A stretch of 64,000 nucleotides of DNA. Source: Actinoplanes auranticolor (GTDB taxonomy: Bacteria; Actinomycetota; Actinomycetes; Mycobacteriales; Micromonosporaceae). Below the pieces are notes generated by a model that had not been told where the DNA came from, searched no databases, and saw only the letters and a list, made by a program, of their open reading frames with translations. Positions 16,574 through 24,919 of the stretch are shown piece by piece. Every line of letters begins with the position of its first letter. Within the stretch, counting starts at the first letter, position 1. A program made the translations under genes and the position numbers. The stretch covers positions 87,921-151,920 of the forward strand of contig NZ_BOQL01000038.1 in assembly GCF_018332655.1 (NCBI RefSeq), in the 5' to 3' direction.

Positions 16574-17928
16574 GGCAGGCACCCCGCGAGCTCGATCCGG
16601 AAGCGGGCGCCGCCACCGGGACGGTTCCGCACGTCGACCGAACCCTGGTGCGCGGCGGCGTGCTGGGCCACGATCGAGAGCCCCAGGCCGGTGCCGTCGG
16701 TCCCGCCCCGGGCGTTCGCCGCCCGGCCACGCACGAATCTGTCGAAGATCACGTCTCGGTCCTCCTCGGTGATTCCCGGCCCGGAGTCGTCCACCTCGAG
16801 GAAGGCGCGCTGGCCCTCGACCCGGCCGATGCGTACGGCCTCGACACCGCCGCCGTAGCGCGTCGCGTTGTCGATCAGGTTGCCCAGCGCCTGCTCGACG
16901 CGCCGGCTGTCCACCTGCCAGACCACCGGGAGGTCTCCTTCGACCCGCAACACATCCGCGGTCAGGCCCCGCGTCCGGCACACTCTCGTGACCAGCGCCG
17001 GGATGTCGGTCGGTGCACGGTTGGCCGGCCGGTCCGCGCGGGCCAGTTCGAGCAGGTCCTCCACCAGAGCCTGGAAGCGGGCCACCTCATCAGTGATCAA
17101 CCCGAAGGCGGTAGCCGCCTTCGGATCGAGACCGTCACGGCGACGGTCCACCACGCTGATCGCCGCTGACAGCGTCTGCAGCGGTGACCGCAGTTCGTGG
17201 CTGACATCGGCGGCGAACCGCCGGTCACGTTCCATCCTGCGGGTGAGCTGGTCGGCCATGTGGTTGAAGGACTCCGACAGCTGGGCCAGGTCGGGCTCGG
17301 TCTCCGGGTCGAGCCGGGCGTCCAGGTCGCCGTCGGCGATCGTGCGGGCGGCGTCGGCCACCGCGGTCAGCGGGTGCAGCGCGTGCCGGGTGACGTACCA
17401 CCCCACCGCCGCCCCGCCGCCGGCGACCATGATCGCCACCGCGGTGAGGACCAGGGCAAGCAGCTGCAGCGTCCGGTCCAGCTCGCGCAACGACACCACT
17501 TCGTAGAACACCGCCGAGGACGACAGGGGCACCGCGACGACCAGAGCCGGCTCGCCGGCCCGGCTGACCCGCTGGGCTCCTGCCTCACCGCCGCGCGCCA
17601 TGGCCTGCAACGCCGGGGACACCGCGACGGTGGCATCGGGATCGGCGGTGCGGGAGAACCATCGGCCGTCGCGCTGCAGCAGCACGTAACGGTCGGCGCC
17701 GGTGTCGAGCGAGCGCAGCACCTCCAGCACGTCCGGGTCGCTTGCCTGCAGGCCCGCGTCGACCACGGCGGCGTCGAAGTACGCCGTCCTGACCGACGTA
17801 CGCTCACGCTCGCTGAACAACGTCCGGCGGGTCAGCTCGTACGACACGAGCGTGACGCATGCGGACAGCAGCAGAGCGCCGATCGCGAACGCCGCACTGA
17901 CCCGGGTCCGCAGGCCGAGCCGGCGCAT
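16570..17928 (-). CDS. sensor histidine kinase, signalling module 1
   Basis: 452-aa membrane kinase: transmembrane helix ~9-31, extracytoplasmic sensor ~32-160, second helix ~163-185, HAMP (~186-238), HisKA with phospho-acceptor in DVSHELRSPLQTLS, and HATPase_c with N-box (LGNLIDNATRYG), DSGPGI and GTGLGLSIVAQHAAAH. It autophosphorylates and presumably phosphorylates the regulator at 20826, which is almost identical to the partner of its paralogue at 60127. The ATG at 17928 aligns with the paralogue start. Confidence 0.88.
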   Translation of the reverse strand: MRRLGLRTRVSAAFAIGALLLSACVTLVSYELTRRTLFSERERTSVRTAYFDAAVVDAGLQASDPDVLEVLRSLDTGADRYVLLQRDGRWFSRTADPDATVAVSPALQAMARGGEAGAQRVSRAGEPALVVAVPLSSSAVFYEVVSLRELDRTLQLLALVLTAVAIMVAGGGAAVGWYVTRHALHPLTAVADAARTIADGDLDARLDPETEPDLAQLSESFNHMADQLTRRMERDRRFAADVSHELRSPLQTLSAAISVVDRRRDGLDPKAATAFGLITDEVARFQALVEDLLELARADRPANRAPTDIPALVTRVCRTRGLTADVLRVEGDLPVVWQVDSRRVEQALGNLIDNATRYGGGVEAVRIGRVEGQRAFLEVDDSGPGITEEDRDVIFDRFVRGRAANARGGTDGTGLGLSIVAQHAAAHQGSVDVRNRPGGGARFRIELAGCLP

Positions 17929-18084
17929 CAGGGCATCACCAGGTCGCCGTGGCCGACCACCACGGGCCCGGCGCCGGTCGCGGGCGAGGCCCGAACATGC
18001 GCCCTGAGTCGCCTGATCCCCATAACCGCATGATGCCGTGAGAGGCGGGCCGGCGGCACGCCGGTGGCTTGTCCCGGCGGCATT

Positions 18085-18099
18085 GTCATGCAACTGTCA
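18085..18099 (-). promoter_or_regulatory. TGAC direct-repeat element F
   Basis: Plus strand GTCATGCAACTGTCA (minus strand TGACAGTTGCATGAC), 11-bp period, in the divergent region between the kinase gene (157 bp away) and the gene at 18279 (180 bp away). A match to both half-sites beside a kinase of the system suggests autoregulation. Confidence 0.45.
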
Positions 18100-18278
18100 C
18101 AGGTCCGGCGGACTTTCGCCGGTTGCCTCGGCCAGGCTGATCGGGTGGATGTCGACCTGCTCGTGCCGGCAAGGACGGTGTGCGCTCCCGCGCCGCCGCT
18201 CCCCTGCCGGTCCGGTGTGACCGGGATGCGATCGGCGCACCACGTTCCTGCACGAAGCCGCTCGGAGGGCAGCACGCG

Positions 18279-18578
18279 ATGACCATCACCAGTCTTCTCA
18301 CCGCGTTGGCCATCGGCCTGATCATCGGCGTCGTTGGACACCGGATCGGGCGGACGAGCCGTCACCTGCCGCTCTGGCTGCCACCGGCGGTCGGGGTGGG
18401 CGCTGCCCTGCTGGGCACCATCGGAGCCCGGCTCGCCGGCATCGATTCGCTGCACGTCAGCCCGGTCGAGATCGGGCTGCAGATCGGGCTGGCCGCAGTC
18501 GCCGTCGCGGTCGTCGTCACCACCACCGATCGGCGACAGGGTTCCGGTCGCTACGACCGCGTGGCCGGGACACGATGA
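18279..18578 (+). CDS. small membrane protein (transglycosylase-associated/GlsB-like)
   Basis: 99-aa protein with three hydrophobic segments (about residues 3-20, 33-50, 68-83). The pattern resembles small GlsB/YeaQ-type membrane proteins, but similarity is loose. CGGAGGG lies 9-10 nt before the ATG. Its stop overlaps the start of the STAS gene (ATGA, 18575-18578), implying coupled translation. Confidence 0.6.
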   Translation: MTITSLLTALAIGLIIGVVGHRIGRTSRHLPLWLPPAVGVGAALLGTIGARLAGIDSLHVSPVEIGLQIGLAAVAVAVVVTTTDRRQGSGRYDRVAGTR

Positions 18579-19162
18579 CGGCCGTGCCGCGGACCAGCCG
18601 GACCGCTGTGCTGATCTGTGACCAGTGCGGCTCGGAGGAGACCACCCCGGAGATGACCCGGGACAACGACGTGGTCTGGCCTCTGATCGCCAGTCACGGC
18701 TGGACCGGCTCGCCGTTCGCCACCGGCGCCCACCGTTGTCCCCGGTGCAGCATCACCGTGGCCCGGCCGGCGGACACGGTGCGCGATGCGCCGGCGCCGG
18801 CGCACGGCGCGTCGTACGACATCCGTGAGCACGACGACGCCGTGGTCATCACCCCGCTGACCGATGTCGACGCCGGCCTGGCCGAGGTGTTACGCGACGG
18901 ATTGATGGCGGCTGCGGGCCGCTACGCCCACGTGGTGGTGGACCTGCGGGCGGTCCACTTCATCGACTCGAGTGGCCTGGGCCTGCTGGTACGGGCGCGC
19001 CAGGAGGCTCGCAGCCACGGCGGTACGGTCTCGTTGGCGGCGCCGTCCCGTTTCGTGTTGACGGTGCTGCACACCATGCGGCTGGATGTGGCCTTCCCGC
19101 ACTTTCCCGACCAGGAGACCGCGCTGCGTCACATCAGAACGGCAGGCGCTCAAGCCCCATGA
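18575..19162 (+). CDS. zinc-ribbon/STAS fusion protein
   Basis: 195-aa protein with two parts. Residues 12-60 carry two C-x2-C pairs (CDQC at 15-18, CPRC at 55-58), a likely zinc ribbon. Residues ~78-190 are a STAS domain with an intact D-S-S-G loop (VVDLRAVHFIDSSGLGLLV), so it could act as a phosphorylatable anti-sigma factor antagonist. The zinc ribbon may tether it to RNA polymerase or sense redox state (inference). Its 3' end overlaps the convergent K+ channel gene by 13 bp. Confidence 0.75.
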   Translation: MTAVPRTSRTAVLICDQCGSEETTPEMTRDNDVVWPLIASHGWTGSPFATGAHRCPRCSITVARPADTVRDAPAPAHGASYDIREHDDAVVITPLTDVDAGLAEVLRDGLMAAAGRYAHVVVDLRAVHFIDSSGLGLLVRARQEARSHGGTVSLAAPSRFVLTVLHTMRLDVAFPHFPDQETALRHIRTAGAQAP

Positions 19163-19956
19163 GGCGGACGGGTATCGTTACTCTCGGTGATCTTAAGCCC
19201 GCCCGGAGTCATGGTGCTGACCTCTGACCGGAGTCCCGCCACCTCAGCCCGTAGGGCCCGGATCTCGCCCAGCAGCGCGGCGGTGTCCGCCGTACCAGCT
19301 TCGTCGCGCTGCCGGTCCTCCACGGAGATCCGGTCGACGATCCAACTGGCCAGCGAACCCGTCACGAAGCCGATCAGGCCGATGCCGCCGATCATCATGG
19401 CAAGCGCGACCAGACGCCCTTCCACGGTCACCGGGGAATAGTCGCCGTAACCGACCGTGGTGACGGTGACGACCGCCCACCACAGGGCCTCCGGATAGGT
19501 GGCGATCGTGCCGTCCGGTACGCCCCGTTCCGCGTCGAGGACTGCCAGGGCCGCCACGACGACCAGCAGGACAGTCGTCGCCGCGACGTACACAGCCAGC
19601 CGGCCCCGGGTGAGCATCTCGGTACGGCGATTCAAGATCTTGATCGCGACGACGAGCCGGAGCGCCCGCAGCGGCCGCAGGATCGGCAGCAGCAACACCG
19701 CCAGATCGAACCAGTGCGTGCGGGCGAACCGGCGCCGGTCCCGGGCGAGCGCCAGGCGCACCACGTACTCGACGCCCAGCAGTGCCCAGATGACGATGTT
19801 GGCCGTCGCGCAGACCCGCCGCCAGTCCGCGTCGAGGCCCGGCTCCAGGATCGGCGCCGCATAGACCACCAGGAACAGCACTGACAGGATGGTCAGCGGC
19901 AGCGCGGTCCGGTGCTCCCACCCGTTCAGCCGTTCCTCATCTGGTACACCCACCAC
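19150..19956 (-). CDS. voltage-gated-type potassium channel
   Basis: 268-aa six-helix channel subunit of the Kv-like ion transport family. S1-S4 occupy residues ~20-110, including a basic S4-like helix (ILRPLRALRLVVAIKILNRR). A pore loop carries the K+ filter TVGYGD (167-172), followed by S6 (ALAMMIGGIGLIGFVTGSLA). The C-terminus is a short coiled coil (TAALLGEIRALRAEVAGLRSE). The start is a GTG (19956 or the adjacent 19953), with no clear ribosome site. A broken channel fragment lies at 7865-8110. Confidence 0.85.
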   Translation of the reverse strand: MVGVPDEERLNGWEHRTALPLTILSVLFLVVYAAPILEPGLDADWRRVCATANIVIWALLGVEYVVRLALARDRRRFARTHWFDLAVLLLPILRPLRALRLVVAIKILNRRTEMLTRGRLAVYVAATTVLLVVVAALAVLDAERGVPDGTIATYPEALWWAVVTVTTVGYGDYSPVTVEGRLVALAMMIGGIGLIGFVTGSLASWIVDRISVEDRQRDEAGTADTAALLGEIRALRAEVAGLRSEVSTMTPGGLKITESNDTRPPHGA

Positions 19957-20032
19957 GTCTTGCCACTGCCTTCCGTCACCGGGTCGCCCGATCGCCAGGG
20001 CGTTGTGCCCACCGTCGGACCGTAACGGCTGA

Positions 20033-20341
20033 TCAGTCCTGGGAGCGGTACACGTCGACGGTCAGCATGTTGCACACGTCAAAGACGCCGGACGTGGCCC
20101 AGGCACGACGCCCGGCCGCGTCGCGCGTTGCCGGGGTGTCGGCGTAACCCTCGAGGATCACGACACCGTTCTGCACCGTCACGACCATCCGGCCACCGCT
20201 GACCTCCGGATCCTGGTTCACCTCGTCGGCGACCCGCCGGCTCAGGAATTCCTCGGCGTCGAGCACCTCGTCGGCGACCCAGTCGTCAGACCCGTGTCCC
20301 CGGGAGCGCCAGCCGTCGTTGTCCGGCCACAGCGGCACCAT
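20033..20341 (-). CDS. BON-domain protein 4
   Basis: 102-aa soluble protein with an acidic N-terminus and a BON domain at about residues 33-98 (MVVTVQNGVVILEGYAD, then GVFDVCNMLTVDVY). It begins 2 nt after the stop of the upstream STAS gene, so the pair is one translationally coupled operon. The STAS-BON pair faces the response regulator gene across a shared intergenic region holding one TGAC direct repeat. Confidence 0.8.
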   Translation of the reverse strand: MVPLWPDNDGWRSRGHGSDDWVADEVLDAEEFLSRRVADEVNQDPEVSGGRMVVTVQNGVVILEGYADTPATRDAAGRRAWATSGVFDVCNMLTVDVYRSQD

Positions 20342-20343
20342 GC

Positions 20344-20679
20344 TCAGCGCCTCACCGTCGGGACGGCCGGCGCACCGGCATCGTCATCCTGGATGTCCAG
20401 AACCCGGTCCACCCGGGCCAGGCTCAGCATCCGCCGGACCCGTGGCGACGCGCCACTTACCACCAACCGCCCGTCCGCGCACACCATCGACCGGTGCGTC
20501 TGCAGCAGCATGACGACGGCGGAGGCGTCGATGCCGGGGCTGTCGTGCAGGTCGATCACGAGCAGAGCGGGTTCCAGGCCCACGGCGGCGGCGATCGTGT
20601 CGCCCCACCGCTGGACCGCGGCGCCCTCCAGCGCCTCGGTGACCACCACGGTGGTCTCGGGAATGGTGTGCTCCGGCAT
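20344..20679 (-). CDS. STAS-domain anti-sigma factor antagonist-like protein
   Basis: 111-aa single-domain STAS protein (VVVTEALEGAAVQRWGDTIA, LLVIDLHDSPGIDASAVVML). The switch loop reads D-A-S-A, keeping a serine at the phospho-acceptor position. Such proteins sequester anti-sigma kinases in sigma-B/F partner-switch circuits; no anti-sigma kinase is encoded in this window. The perfect AGGAGG site 6 nt upstream fixes the start at 20679. A TGAC element begins 71 bp upstream. Confidence 0.8.
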   Translation of the reverse strand: MPEHTIPETTVVVTEALEGAAVQRWGDTIAAAVGLEPALLVIDLHDSPGIDASAVVMLLQTHRSMVCADGRLVVSGASPRVRRMLSLARVDRVLDIQDDDAGAPAVPTVRR

Positions 20680-20749
20680 CCGGACCTCCTCAGGTGACCA
20701 CGTCGTAGCCAGGCTGGCGAAACGATGTGGCGGCGACCCGGCATCCCTA

Positions 20750-20764
20750 TGACGGTTGCGTGAC
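20750..20764 (+). promoter_or_regulatory. TGAC direct-repeat element G
   Basis: TGACGGTTGCGTGAC with 11-bp period, shared between the divergent STAS-BON operon (71 bp) and the response regulator gene at 20826 (62 bp). Its placement suggests that the regulator controls itself and the STAS-BON pair. Confidence 0.5.
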
Positions 20765-20825
20765 AGTGCGCCACGGTGCGGGCTTTGCGGTCGCCGGGAG
20801 GCCCGACCGGGGGGATGATGCGACG

Positions 20826-21503
20826 ATGTCCGCTGTACTGGTGATCGAAGATGACGATCGGATCCGGCTCTCACTCGTGATGGCGCTGGAGGACGAGGGC
20901 TATACCGTGTCGGGCGCGGCCAACGCCGAGGAGGGTCTCGCCGCTCAGCGCAGCCGGCCCGCCGACACCATTCTGGTGGACCTGATGCTGCCCGGCATCG
21001 ACGGCTTCGAGTGCATCCGGCAGATCCGCCGCACCGACGACGCGCCGATCGTGGTGATCAGTGCCCGCGACGACACCCATGACATCGTGGCCGCGCTGGA
21101 GGCCGGTGCCGACGATTACCTGGTCAAACCGGTGGCGGTCAAGGAACTGACCGCGCGCCTGCGAGCGCTGCGGCGCCGAGCCCGCGCCATCGGCCCCGAA
21201 ACGGTGCAGGTCCTGCGCTTCGGCGACCTCGAGGTGGAGCCGGAGGCCGGCGAGGTCCGGCTGCACGGCACGCCGGTGCAGGTCACCCGTACGGAGTTCC
21301 AGCTGCTCTGCGAGCTCGCCGAGCACGCCGGCAAGGTCCTGTCACGCCAGCAGCTGTTGCAGCGGGTGTGGCAGTACGACGGCGGCGACGAGCGCCTGGT
21401 CGACGTCCACGTCGGCAGGCTCCGGCAGAAGATCGAAGACGATCCGTCGGCGCCCAAGCACCTGGTGACCATCCGCGGGCTGGGTTACAAACTGCATCGC
21501 TGA
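20826..21503 (+). CDS. OmpR-family response regulator, signalling module 1
   Basis: 225-aa regulator: receiver domain ~2-115 (VIEDDDRIRLSL, phospho-acceptor Asp in LVDLMLPGIDGFE, Lys in DYLVKPVAVKEL) and winged-helix DNA-binding domain ~130-222 (VTRTEFQLLCELAEHAGKVL, RLVDVHVGRLRQKIED). Same length as, and very similar to, the regulator at 59453. The cognate kinase is probably the one at 16570-17928, from which it has been separated by five intervening genes. Regulators of this type bind direct repeats with 11-bp period, matching the TGAC elements seen here. Confidence 0.9.
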   Translation: MSAVLVIEDDDRIRLSLVMALEDEGYTVSGAANAEEGLAAQRSRPADTILVDLMLPGIDGFECIRQIRRTDDAPIVVISARDDTHDIVAALEAGADDYLVKPVAVKELTARLRALRRRARAIGPETVQVLRFGDLEVEPEAGEVRLHGTPVQVTRTEFQLLCELAEHAGKVLSRQQLLQRVWQYDGGDERLVDVHVGRLRQKIEDDPSAPKHLVTIRGLGYKLHR

Positions 21504-21722
21504 CACATCGGCAGCGCCCGGCGGACGATGGTGCCGCCGGCTCCTGCCGCGCCACGCCCGAACGACCCGGGTTGATCTTGGCCCGGCAGCGCCCCGTGAC
21601 CACTGCGACCCCGGCCCCCAGCGCCTCGCGAAATCCTCATCCCACCGATTCCGATCACCGGACGGCGGGTAGGCGTGCCTGACTCGAGCCACCTGGCAAC
21701 GATGTCAACGGTAGGAGGAGCC

Positions 21723-22982
21723 ATGCGTCTCTCGCGGCGAATCGCAGCTGCGGCCTTGGCCATAACGACGCTGCTGCCCATGTCGGCGTGCGGCGGCAAC
21801 GAAGACAGTGCGGACGGCGACGCCGTCGAAGTGTTCACCTGGTGGGCCGACGGCGGCGAGAAGGCCGGCCTCGACGCGCTCGTCGGCGTGTTCGCCCAGC
21901 AGTGTCCCGACCAGACGTTCCAGAACGGCGCCGTGGCGGGCGGAGCCGGATCGAATGCCAAGCAGGTTCTCGCCTCACGGCTGCAGACCGGTGCGCCACC
22001 GGACACCTTCCAGGCCCACGCCGGCGCGGAGCTCGTGGACTACGTCAAAGCCGGGCAGGTGGAGAACCTGAGTGACGCCTACGACCAGTGGGCGCTGCGC
22101 CAGGCGTTCCCCCTGGGCTTGATCGAGAACCTCACATACGAGGGCAGGATCTACTCGGTGCCGGCGAACATCCACCGCGCCAACGTGGTGTGGACCAACA
22201 AGAAGGTGCTGGCCGACGCCGGCGTGACCACGGCCCCGACGTCGATGGACGAGTTCTTCGCCGCGCTGGACAAGGTCAAGCGGTCGGGTATCGAGGCCCC
22301 GCTGGCCGTCGGCAAGGACTGGACGCAGCTGATGCTGCTGGAAGCGGTGCTGATCAGCGACCTGGGCCCGCACAAGTTCGCCGGACTGTGGAACGGCGCC
22401 ACCGACTGGAAGGGCGCCGAGGTCACCAAGGCCACCAACGACTACAAGCGGCTGTTGACCTACGCCAATGACGACCGCGACGCGCTGGACTGGACCGACG
22501 CCGAACGGCTGCTCATGAACGGCCGCGCCGCGTTCCAGCTCATGGGCGACTGGGAGGCCGCGGATCTCGACGCCAAGGGCTTCAAGGACTACGGCTACTT
22601 CACGTTCCCCGGCAACGGCGAGACGTTCCAATGGCTGGCCGACTCCTTCACCCTGCCCCGCAACGCGCCGAACCCCGACGGTGCCCGCTGCTGGCTGAAG
22701 ACCGTCGGCAGCGCGGCCGGTCAGCAGGCCTTCAACACCCAGAAGGGCTCGATCCCGGCGCGGATCGACGCCGACCCGGCGAACTACCCGCCCTACCAGC
22801 AGTCGGCGATGGCCGACTGGAAGACCGCCACCCAGGTGCCGTCCTGCGCCCACGGCGCCGCCTGTTCCCAGGGGTTGCAGGGCGCGGCGAACTCCGCCAT
22901 GGCCAAGTTCTCCACCGACCTCGACATCGCGTCGCTGCAGAACGCTCTAGCCCAGGCCACGTCGCAGTTCACGACCAGCTGA
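21723..22982 (+). CDS. sugar ABC transporter substrate-binding lipoprotein
   Basis: 419-aa solute-binding protein (family 1, carbohydrate type). Signal peptide with lipobox (LLPMSACGG), then VEVFTWWADGGEKAGLDALV and downstream motifs of sugar-binding proteins (VPANIHRANVVWTNKKVL; FQLMGDWEAADL). GGTAGGAGG precedes the ATG at 21723, and a GGGTAG box lies about 50 nt upstream. First gene of an SBP-permease-permease operon. Substrate cannot be read; glucose- or mannose-type binding proteins look most similar. Confidence 0.88.
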   Translation: MRLSRRIAAAALAITTLLPMSACGGNEDSADGDAVEVFTWWADGGEKAGLDALVGVFAQQCPDQTFQNGAVAGGAGSNAKQVLASRLQTGAPPDTFQAHAGAELVDYVKAGQVENLSDAYDQWALRQAFPLGLIENLTYEGRIYSVPANIHRANVVWTNKKVLADAGVTTAPTSMDEFFAALDKVKRSGIEAPLAVGKDWTQLMLLEAVLISDLGPHKFAGLWNGATDWKGAEVTKATNDYKRLLTYANDDRDALDWTDAERLLMNGRAAFQLMGDWEAADLDAKGFKDYGYFTFPGNGETFQWLADSFTLPRNAPNPDGARCWLKTVGSAAGQQAFNTQKGSIPARIDADPANYPPYQQSAMADWKTATQVPSCAHGAACSQGLQGAANSAMAKFSTDLDIASLQNALAQATSQFTTS

Positions 22983-22988
22983 CCGGCA

Positions 22989-23019
22989 CGAGGGGCGGGC
23001 CGGACGCGCCCGCCCCTCG
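22989..23019 (+). terminator. intra-operon hairpin after the binding-protein gene
   Basis: Perfect 12-bp stem (CGAGGGGCGGGC) with a 7-nt loop, 7 nt after the stop of the substrate-binding protein and 16 nt before the permease gene. Such attenuators or RNA-stabilising hairpins let the binding protein be made in excess over the membrane subunits. Confidence 0.65.
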
Positions 23020-23034
23020 CAGGGAGGGAATGCA

Positions 23035-23931
23035 ATGACAAAGAATCTGCGGCGCTGGGGCCCAGGCTTGCTGCTCCTGTCACCCTCGCTGATTCTCCTG
23101 GCGGTCTTCGTGTATGGGCTGATCGGCTGGACCGTCAAAGTGTCGCTGTCGGACCAGCACGACGCCCTGGGGTCGAAGGGCTTCGTCGGACTGGACAATT
23201 ACGTCTACCTGTTCACCGAGGACATCAACGGCCGGTTCCTGCACTCGCTGAGGAACCTGGCCGTCTTCACGGTGGTGTTCATGGTCGGCACCATGCTGAC
23301 CGGGCTGCTGTGGGCGTTCCTCCTGGAACGGGGCGTCCGCGGGGAGGGAGTCTTCCGGACGGTCTACCTGTTCCCGATGGCCGTGAGCTTCGTGGCCTCC
23401 GGGGTCGTCTGGCGATGGCTGATGAATCCGAGCACCGGTGAGCGCGCCGGCGGTCTCAACGCCATCTTCCAGAGCCTGCATCTGGACTTCCTGCAGAGCG
23501 AGTGGTGGACCAATCCGCAATGGGGCATGTCGGCCATGGCGATGCCGGCGATATGGCAGCTCTCCGGGTACGTCATGGCGTTGTTCCTGGCCGGCTTCCG
23601 GGGCATCCCGAACGAGCTGCGGGAGGCCGCCGCCGTCGACGGAGCCTCCACCTTCCAGCTCTACCGCCGCGTCCTCTTCCCGCAGCTGACCCCCGTCGCC
23701 CTGTCCGCGGTGATCATCATCGGGCACATGTCGATGAAGATGTTCGACCTGATCATGAGCGTTTCCGGGGCCCAGTGGCTCACCGAGGTTCCCGCGGTCT
23801 ACGTCTGGCAAGCGCTGCTGACCAGCGACTACGCCAAGGCGGCAGCCATCAGCGTCATTCTGCTGCTGGTCGTGGCGGTGGTCGTGGTGCCGTACCTCGT
23901 CTACACCGACCGCCAGGAGAAGCGAGCATGA
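23035..23931 (+). CDS. sugar ABC transporter permease (MalF-type)
   Basis: 298-aa inner-membrane permease with six helices and the EAA loop that docks the ATPase (ELREAAAVDGASTFQLYRRV). The start at 23035 has a GGGAGGG site. The ATG of the next permease overlaps its stop (ATGA). No ATP-binding subunit follows; in actinomycetes many sugar importers borrow a shared MsiK-type ATPase encoded elsewhere (established for Streptomyces). Confidence 0.9.
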   Translation: MTKNLRRWGPGLLLLSPSLILLAVFVYGLIGWTVKVSLSDQHDALGSKGFVGLDNYVYLFTEDINGRFLHSLRNLAVFTVVFMVGTMLTGLLWAFLLERGVRGEGVFRTVYLFPMAVSFVASGVVWRWLMNPSTGERAGGLNAIFQSLHLDFLQSEWWTNPQWGMSAMAMPAIWQLSGYVMALFLAGFRGIPNELREAAAVDGASTFQLYRRVLFPQLTPVALSAVIIIGHMSMKMFDLIMSVSGAQWLTEVPAVYVWQALLTSDYAKAAAISVILLLVVAVVVVPYLVYTDRQEKRA

Positions 23932-24827
23932 CCACGACCAGCAACGTCGCCGCTCCCCCGGCGACGCCCGTACCGCAGCACCGTTCCGCGGCGCGGCGCC
24001 GCACGCCGGCCTCCATGGCCGGGGCCGCCGTGAAGTACACGCTCGTGCTGCTCTTCCTGATCATCGTGCTCATGCCGGCCTACGTGCTGGTCGTCACCAG
24101 CTTCAAATCGGGCTCCGAGATCGGCGTCTCCGGACAGTGGGACCTGCCTGAGCGCTGGACCACCGAGTCATGGGCCAAGGCGTGGAGCGCCCTGCGACCG
24201 TCGTTCCTGCGCACGATCGAACTCGCTGTGCCGGTGGCCCTGATCTCCTCACTGCTCGGCGCGGCGAACGGCTTCGTCCTGTCGCGCTGGCGTTTCCCCG
24301 GCGCCGACGTGGTCTTCACGTTGATCCTGTTCGGGATGTTCATTCCCTACCAGGCCGTCATGATTCCGCTGCGTGACATCGTCACGACGATCGGACTGCC
24401 ACCGGGTATCCCCACCCTGATCTTCGTGCACTCCGTGTACGGCATCCCGATCTGCACGCTCATCTTCCGCAACTACTACGCCACGACCGTGCCCGAGGAC
24501 ATCGTCGAGGCGAGCCGGGTCGACGGCGCCGGGCTGCTGCGCACCTTCCGGTCGGTCATCCTGCCGGTGTCGATCCCGGGCTTCGTCGTCACGATCATCT
24601 GGCAGTTCACCTCCGCCTGGAACGACTTCCTCTTCGCGATCTTTCTGTCCAACACCCGCAACGGCCCCATCACCATCGCCCTGAACGCACTGGCCGGCGC
24701 GCAGTCCCCGGACTATGCGGCGGCGATGGCCGGCGCTCTGATCACCAGCCTGCCCACACTGGTGGTGTACATCCTGCTCGGCAGATGGTTCATCGGCGGG
24801 CTGATGGCCGGATCCGTCAAGAGCTGA
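23928..24827 (+). CDS. sugar ABC transporter permease (MalG-type)
   Basis: 299-aa second permease of the carbohydrate importer, with six helices and EAA motif (DIVEASRVDGAGLLRTFRSV). N-terminal ~30 residues are cytoplasmic and Pro/Ala/Arg-rich. Starts within the stop of the first permease (ATGA), so the two are made in a 1:1 ratio. A hairpin terminator follows at 24850. Confidence 0.9.
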   Translation: MTTTSNVAAPPATPVPQHRSAARRRTPASMAGAAVKYTLVLLFLIIVLMPAYVLVVTSFKSGSEIGVSGQWDLPERWTTESWAKAWSALRPSFLRTIELAVPVALISSLLGAANGFVLSRWRFPGADVVFTLILFGMFIPYQAVMIPLRDIVTTIGLPPGIPTLIFVHSVYGIPICTLIFRNYYATTVPEDIVEASRVDGAGLLRTFRSVILPVSIPGFVVTIIWQFTSAWNDFLFAIFLSNTRNGPITIALNALAGAQSPDYAAAMAGALITSLPTLVVYILLGRWFIGGLMAGSVKS

Positions 24828-24849
24828 CGAGCCGCCGAGGCTTCGGCGG

Positions 24850-24883
24850 GGCGGGCGCTCGCGGCTGGAGCGAGACGCCCGCC
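24850..24883. terminator. bidirectional hairpin terminator
   Basis: 13-bp interrupted stem: GGCGGGCG plus CTCGC pairing with GCGAG plus CGCCCGCC, one bulged A, 7-nt loop. Lies between the convergent ends of the ABC operon (24827) and the lipoprotein gene (24920). Confidence 0.6.
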
Positions 24884-24919
24884 TCGTCGATGCCGGCTCA
24901 AGAGTGGCCGGGCTGAGGA

